From Shewanella colwelliana ATCC 39565 (GTDB taxonomy: Bacteria > Pseudomonadota > Gammaproteobacteria > Enterobacterales > Shewanellaceae): a stretch of 64,000 bases of DNA. Shown piece after piece: positions 62,655 through 64,000 of the stretch. The stretch is taken from NCBI RefSeq assembly GCF_000518705.1, contig NZ_JAEC01000012.1, forward strand, positions 1 to 64,000. Reading direction: 5' to 3'. A program made the position numbers and the translations under genes. Position 1 is the first letter of the stretch. Each line of letters begins with the position of its first letter. The notes below the pieces were generated by a model. It did not search any database. It was not told where the DNA came from and saw only the letters and a list, made by a program, of their open reading frames with translations.

Positions 62655-63998
62655 CTATGGTGAAGGGTGGTCAGTTATCGATAGCGGTAAGGTGATGACA
62701 AATGTTAGCCCTTTTGGACTGTCTGGAATGGTTATAGTGCCCCCTAGGCTCGTTACTATGTTATAGACAATATGCATCCCTAGGCCGCTGCCACCTTCAC
62801 CGCGGCGAGTGGTGAAGAAGGGCTCAAAAATATGATGCTTAATCTCATCTGTGATGCCAATACCATCATCGGCTACCGTGATCACCGCTTGGTCATCCTC
62901 TTGTTCGGCATTAACCATTATTTGCCCGCCTTGCTCATCGGGAAAAGCATGGGTGAGGCTATTCATTATTAGATTAGAGAGTAATTGCGCCAATTTACCT
63001 GCGGGAAGGTACATGATGATTTTATCGGAGGCGGTGAGTGTATAGCTCACTTTAGCTCTGCGCAGCGCTGCAGCATGGGCAATGAAAATGCTATTGATGT
63101 ATTCACCTAGCTCGATTTTAGATTGGTGCAAATTACTCTGATCCACTGCAAGTTGTTTAAAGCTACTGATTAAACTGGCAGCGCGCTGTAAATTGCTATC
63201 AATGAGCTTAGCCCCTTGATTCACCAAGTCGATAAGTTCTTGCAACTCCTCTATGGTGACCTCTTCACTATTAAGGCGTTTATCTAGGGTATTGGAGAAC
63301 TCGATCAGGCTAGATGCACCTGTCACTGCCACGCCAATGGGTGTGTTGATCTCATGGGCAATACCAGCAACCAATGAGCCTAGTGCGGCCATTTTTTCTT
63401 GCTCTAGCAGCTTTTTTTGCGCAGCTTTGAGGGTTTGGGTACGCTGCTCCACTAGGCTTTCTAGTTGCGCTTCACGGTCTTGATGTTGTAATTCGGCGGC
63501 ACATCGGGCAGCAAATATCGACAGTAACGAAAGTCCTAAAAGGCGTTTATTCTGGTCGATAGGCTTTTTGTCCAGTGCAACCAGTATACCCAAGGTTTTA
63601 CCTTGGGTATCAATCATCGACATGCCAATATAGCTTTCAGCTGCCATGTCGACTAACAGTTGGTCTTGGGGGTATAGGGTGCATATTCCACTGGCATGAA
63701 AGCACATGTTTTGCGATGAAACATTGCTGCAAGGGGTGTCATCGAGCGGGTATGTTATGTTGTCCATAAAATCATCACCGGCCCAAATGGCCAAGGTTTG
63801 ATTATGCTCTTTCATGTTTTCATCGACCACGATACGTCCGGCAATCACATAATAGACATCTAGCGTTTTGGCGAGATCTCGCACGAGCACACGAAAAAAC
63901 TGATCACCGGTTTCCCGTGAGGTGTTTTCTGTAATTTGGCGTAATGCAGCTTCGGCTAACGTCCGACCTTCATTTTCATCAAACAGCTTTTTTTCCAT
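62655..63998 (-). CDS. Sensor histidine kinase with GAF-like domain
   Basis: 447 residues in view, and possibly longer because only two bases precede the ATG. A GAF-like sensor domain comes first (about 20-170, with cysteines in DDTPCSNVSSQNMCFHASGICTL), then a coiled coil (LESLVEQRTQTLKAAQKKLLEQEKMAALG). The phosphoacceptor is H215 in VAGIAHEINTPIG, and the HATPase domain has LLSNLIMNSLTHAFP, VADDGIGI, FEPFFTTRRGEGGSGLGMHIV. No transmembrane segment is seen, so it senses a cytosolic or bound signal. No response-regulator gene is visible within the window beside it. Confidence 0.87.
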   Translation of the reverse strand: MEKKLFDENEGRTLAEAALRQITENTSRETGDQFFRVLVRDLAKTLDVYYVIAGRIVVDENMKEHNQTLAIWAGDDFMDNITYPLDDTPCSNVSSQNMCFHASGICTLYPQDQLLVDMAAESYIGMSMIDTQGKTLGILVALDKKPIDQNKRLLGLSLLSIFAARCAAELQHQDREAQLESLVEQRTQTLKAAQKKLLEQEKMAALGSLVAGIAHEINTPIGVAVTGASSLIEFSNTLDKRLNSEEVTIEELQELIDLVNQGAKLIDSNLQRAASLISSFKQLAVDQSNLHQSKIELGEYINSIFIAHAAALRRAKVSYTLTASDKIIMYLPAGKLAQLLSNLIMNSLTHAFPDEQGGQIMVNAEQEDDQAVITVADDGIGITDEIKHHIFEPFFTTRRGEGGSGLGMHIVYNIVTSLGGTITIPDSPKGLTFVITLPLSITDHPSP

Positions 63999-64000
63999 TT

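Overview
The window looks like chromosome of a Shewanella-type marine gammaproteobacterium. This rests on protein character and gene order (NhaD, SelO, metH beside a compact B12 salvage operon, ArfA with its internal hairpin, many outer-membrane proteins) and is inference, since no database search was possible.

Layout. 1-950 is an imperfect ~350-bp repeat array without genes. 1-31 kb is ordinary backbone: dsbA, a DnaJ-related co-chaperone, a frameshifted CHASE-GGDEF diguanylate cyclase, an EEP-family hydrolase, a BamA/TamA-like barrel, a K+-channel/AI-2E pair, arfA, nucleoside hydrolase plus ribokinase, two Na+/H+ antiporters (NhaC-like and NhaD), pirin, a zinc-ribbon/rhomboid fusion, a DJ-1/PfpI protein, selO, a lone receiver domain, an SDR and cobalamin-dependent metH. 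A MITE-like element lies at 15.7-16.1 kb. 31-38.8 kb is a cobalamin block: a phosphatase (cobC-like), then a cobalamin riboswitch, a 29-codon leader ORF, an ABC ATPase and permease, cobT, cobS, cobU, cobQ and cobO. The block supplies the cofactor used by the adjacent metH.

The most interesting part is 38,790-62,411. The two ends are 27-bp terminal inverted repeats (22 of 27 identical, both starting TGTCGCT). Each is followed by a series of 15-bp subterminal repeats in the orientation expected of TnsB-type transposase sites. I read this as a 23.6-kb Tn7-like element, 34 bp downstream of a tRNA-Leu(CAG) gene, that carries no recognisable transposition genes of its own. Its cargo is an aspartate decarboxylase with its Asp:Ala antiporter, a second divergent AspT-like exchanger, a patatin-like lipoprotein, a phospholipase-D lipoprotein, a carboxylesterase-like lipoprotein lacking its catalytic Ser and His, a large outer-membrane barrel, a DUF1656/HlyD/FUSC efflux operon with divergent LysR regulator, a CPA2 cation/H+ antiporter and a BamA-like barrel. 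A 23-bp palindrome of the form TTTGATGG-N7-CCATCAAA, with an exact LysR T-N11-A core, sits about 70-175 bp upstream of nearly every transcription unit in this cargo and was not seen elsewhere. The cargo therefore looks like one LysR-controlled regulon moving as a unit. Its gene content suggests pH/ion homeostasis plus envelope lipid remodelling (inference). An IS5-family fragment inside it has replaced the 3' end of the CPA2 gene.

The window ends in tRNA-Leu and a GAF/histidine-kinase gene that runs to the edge.
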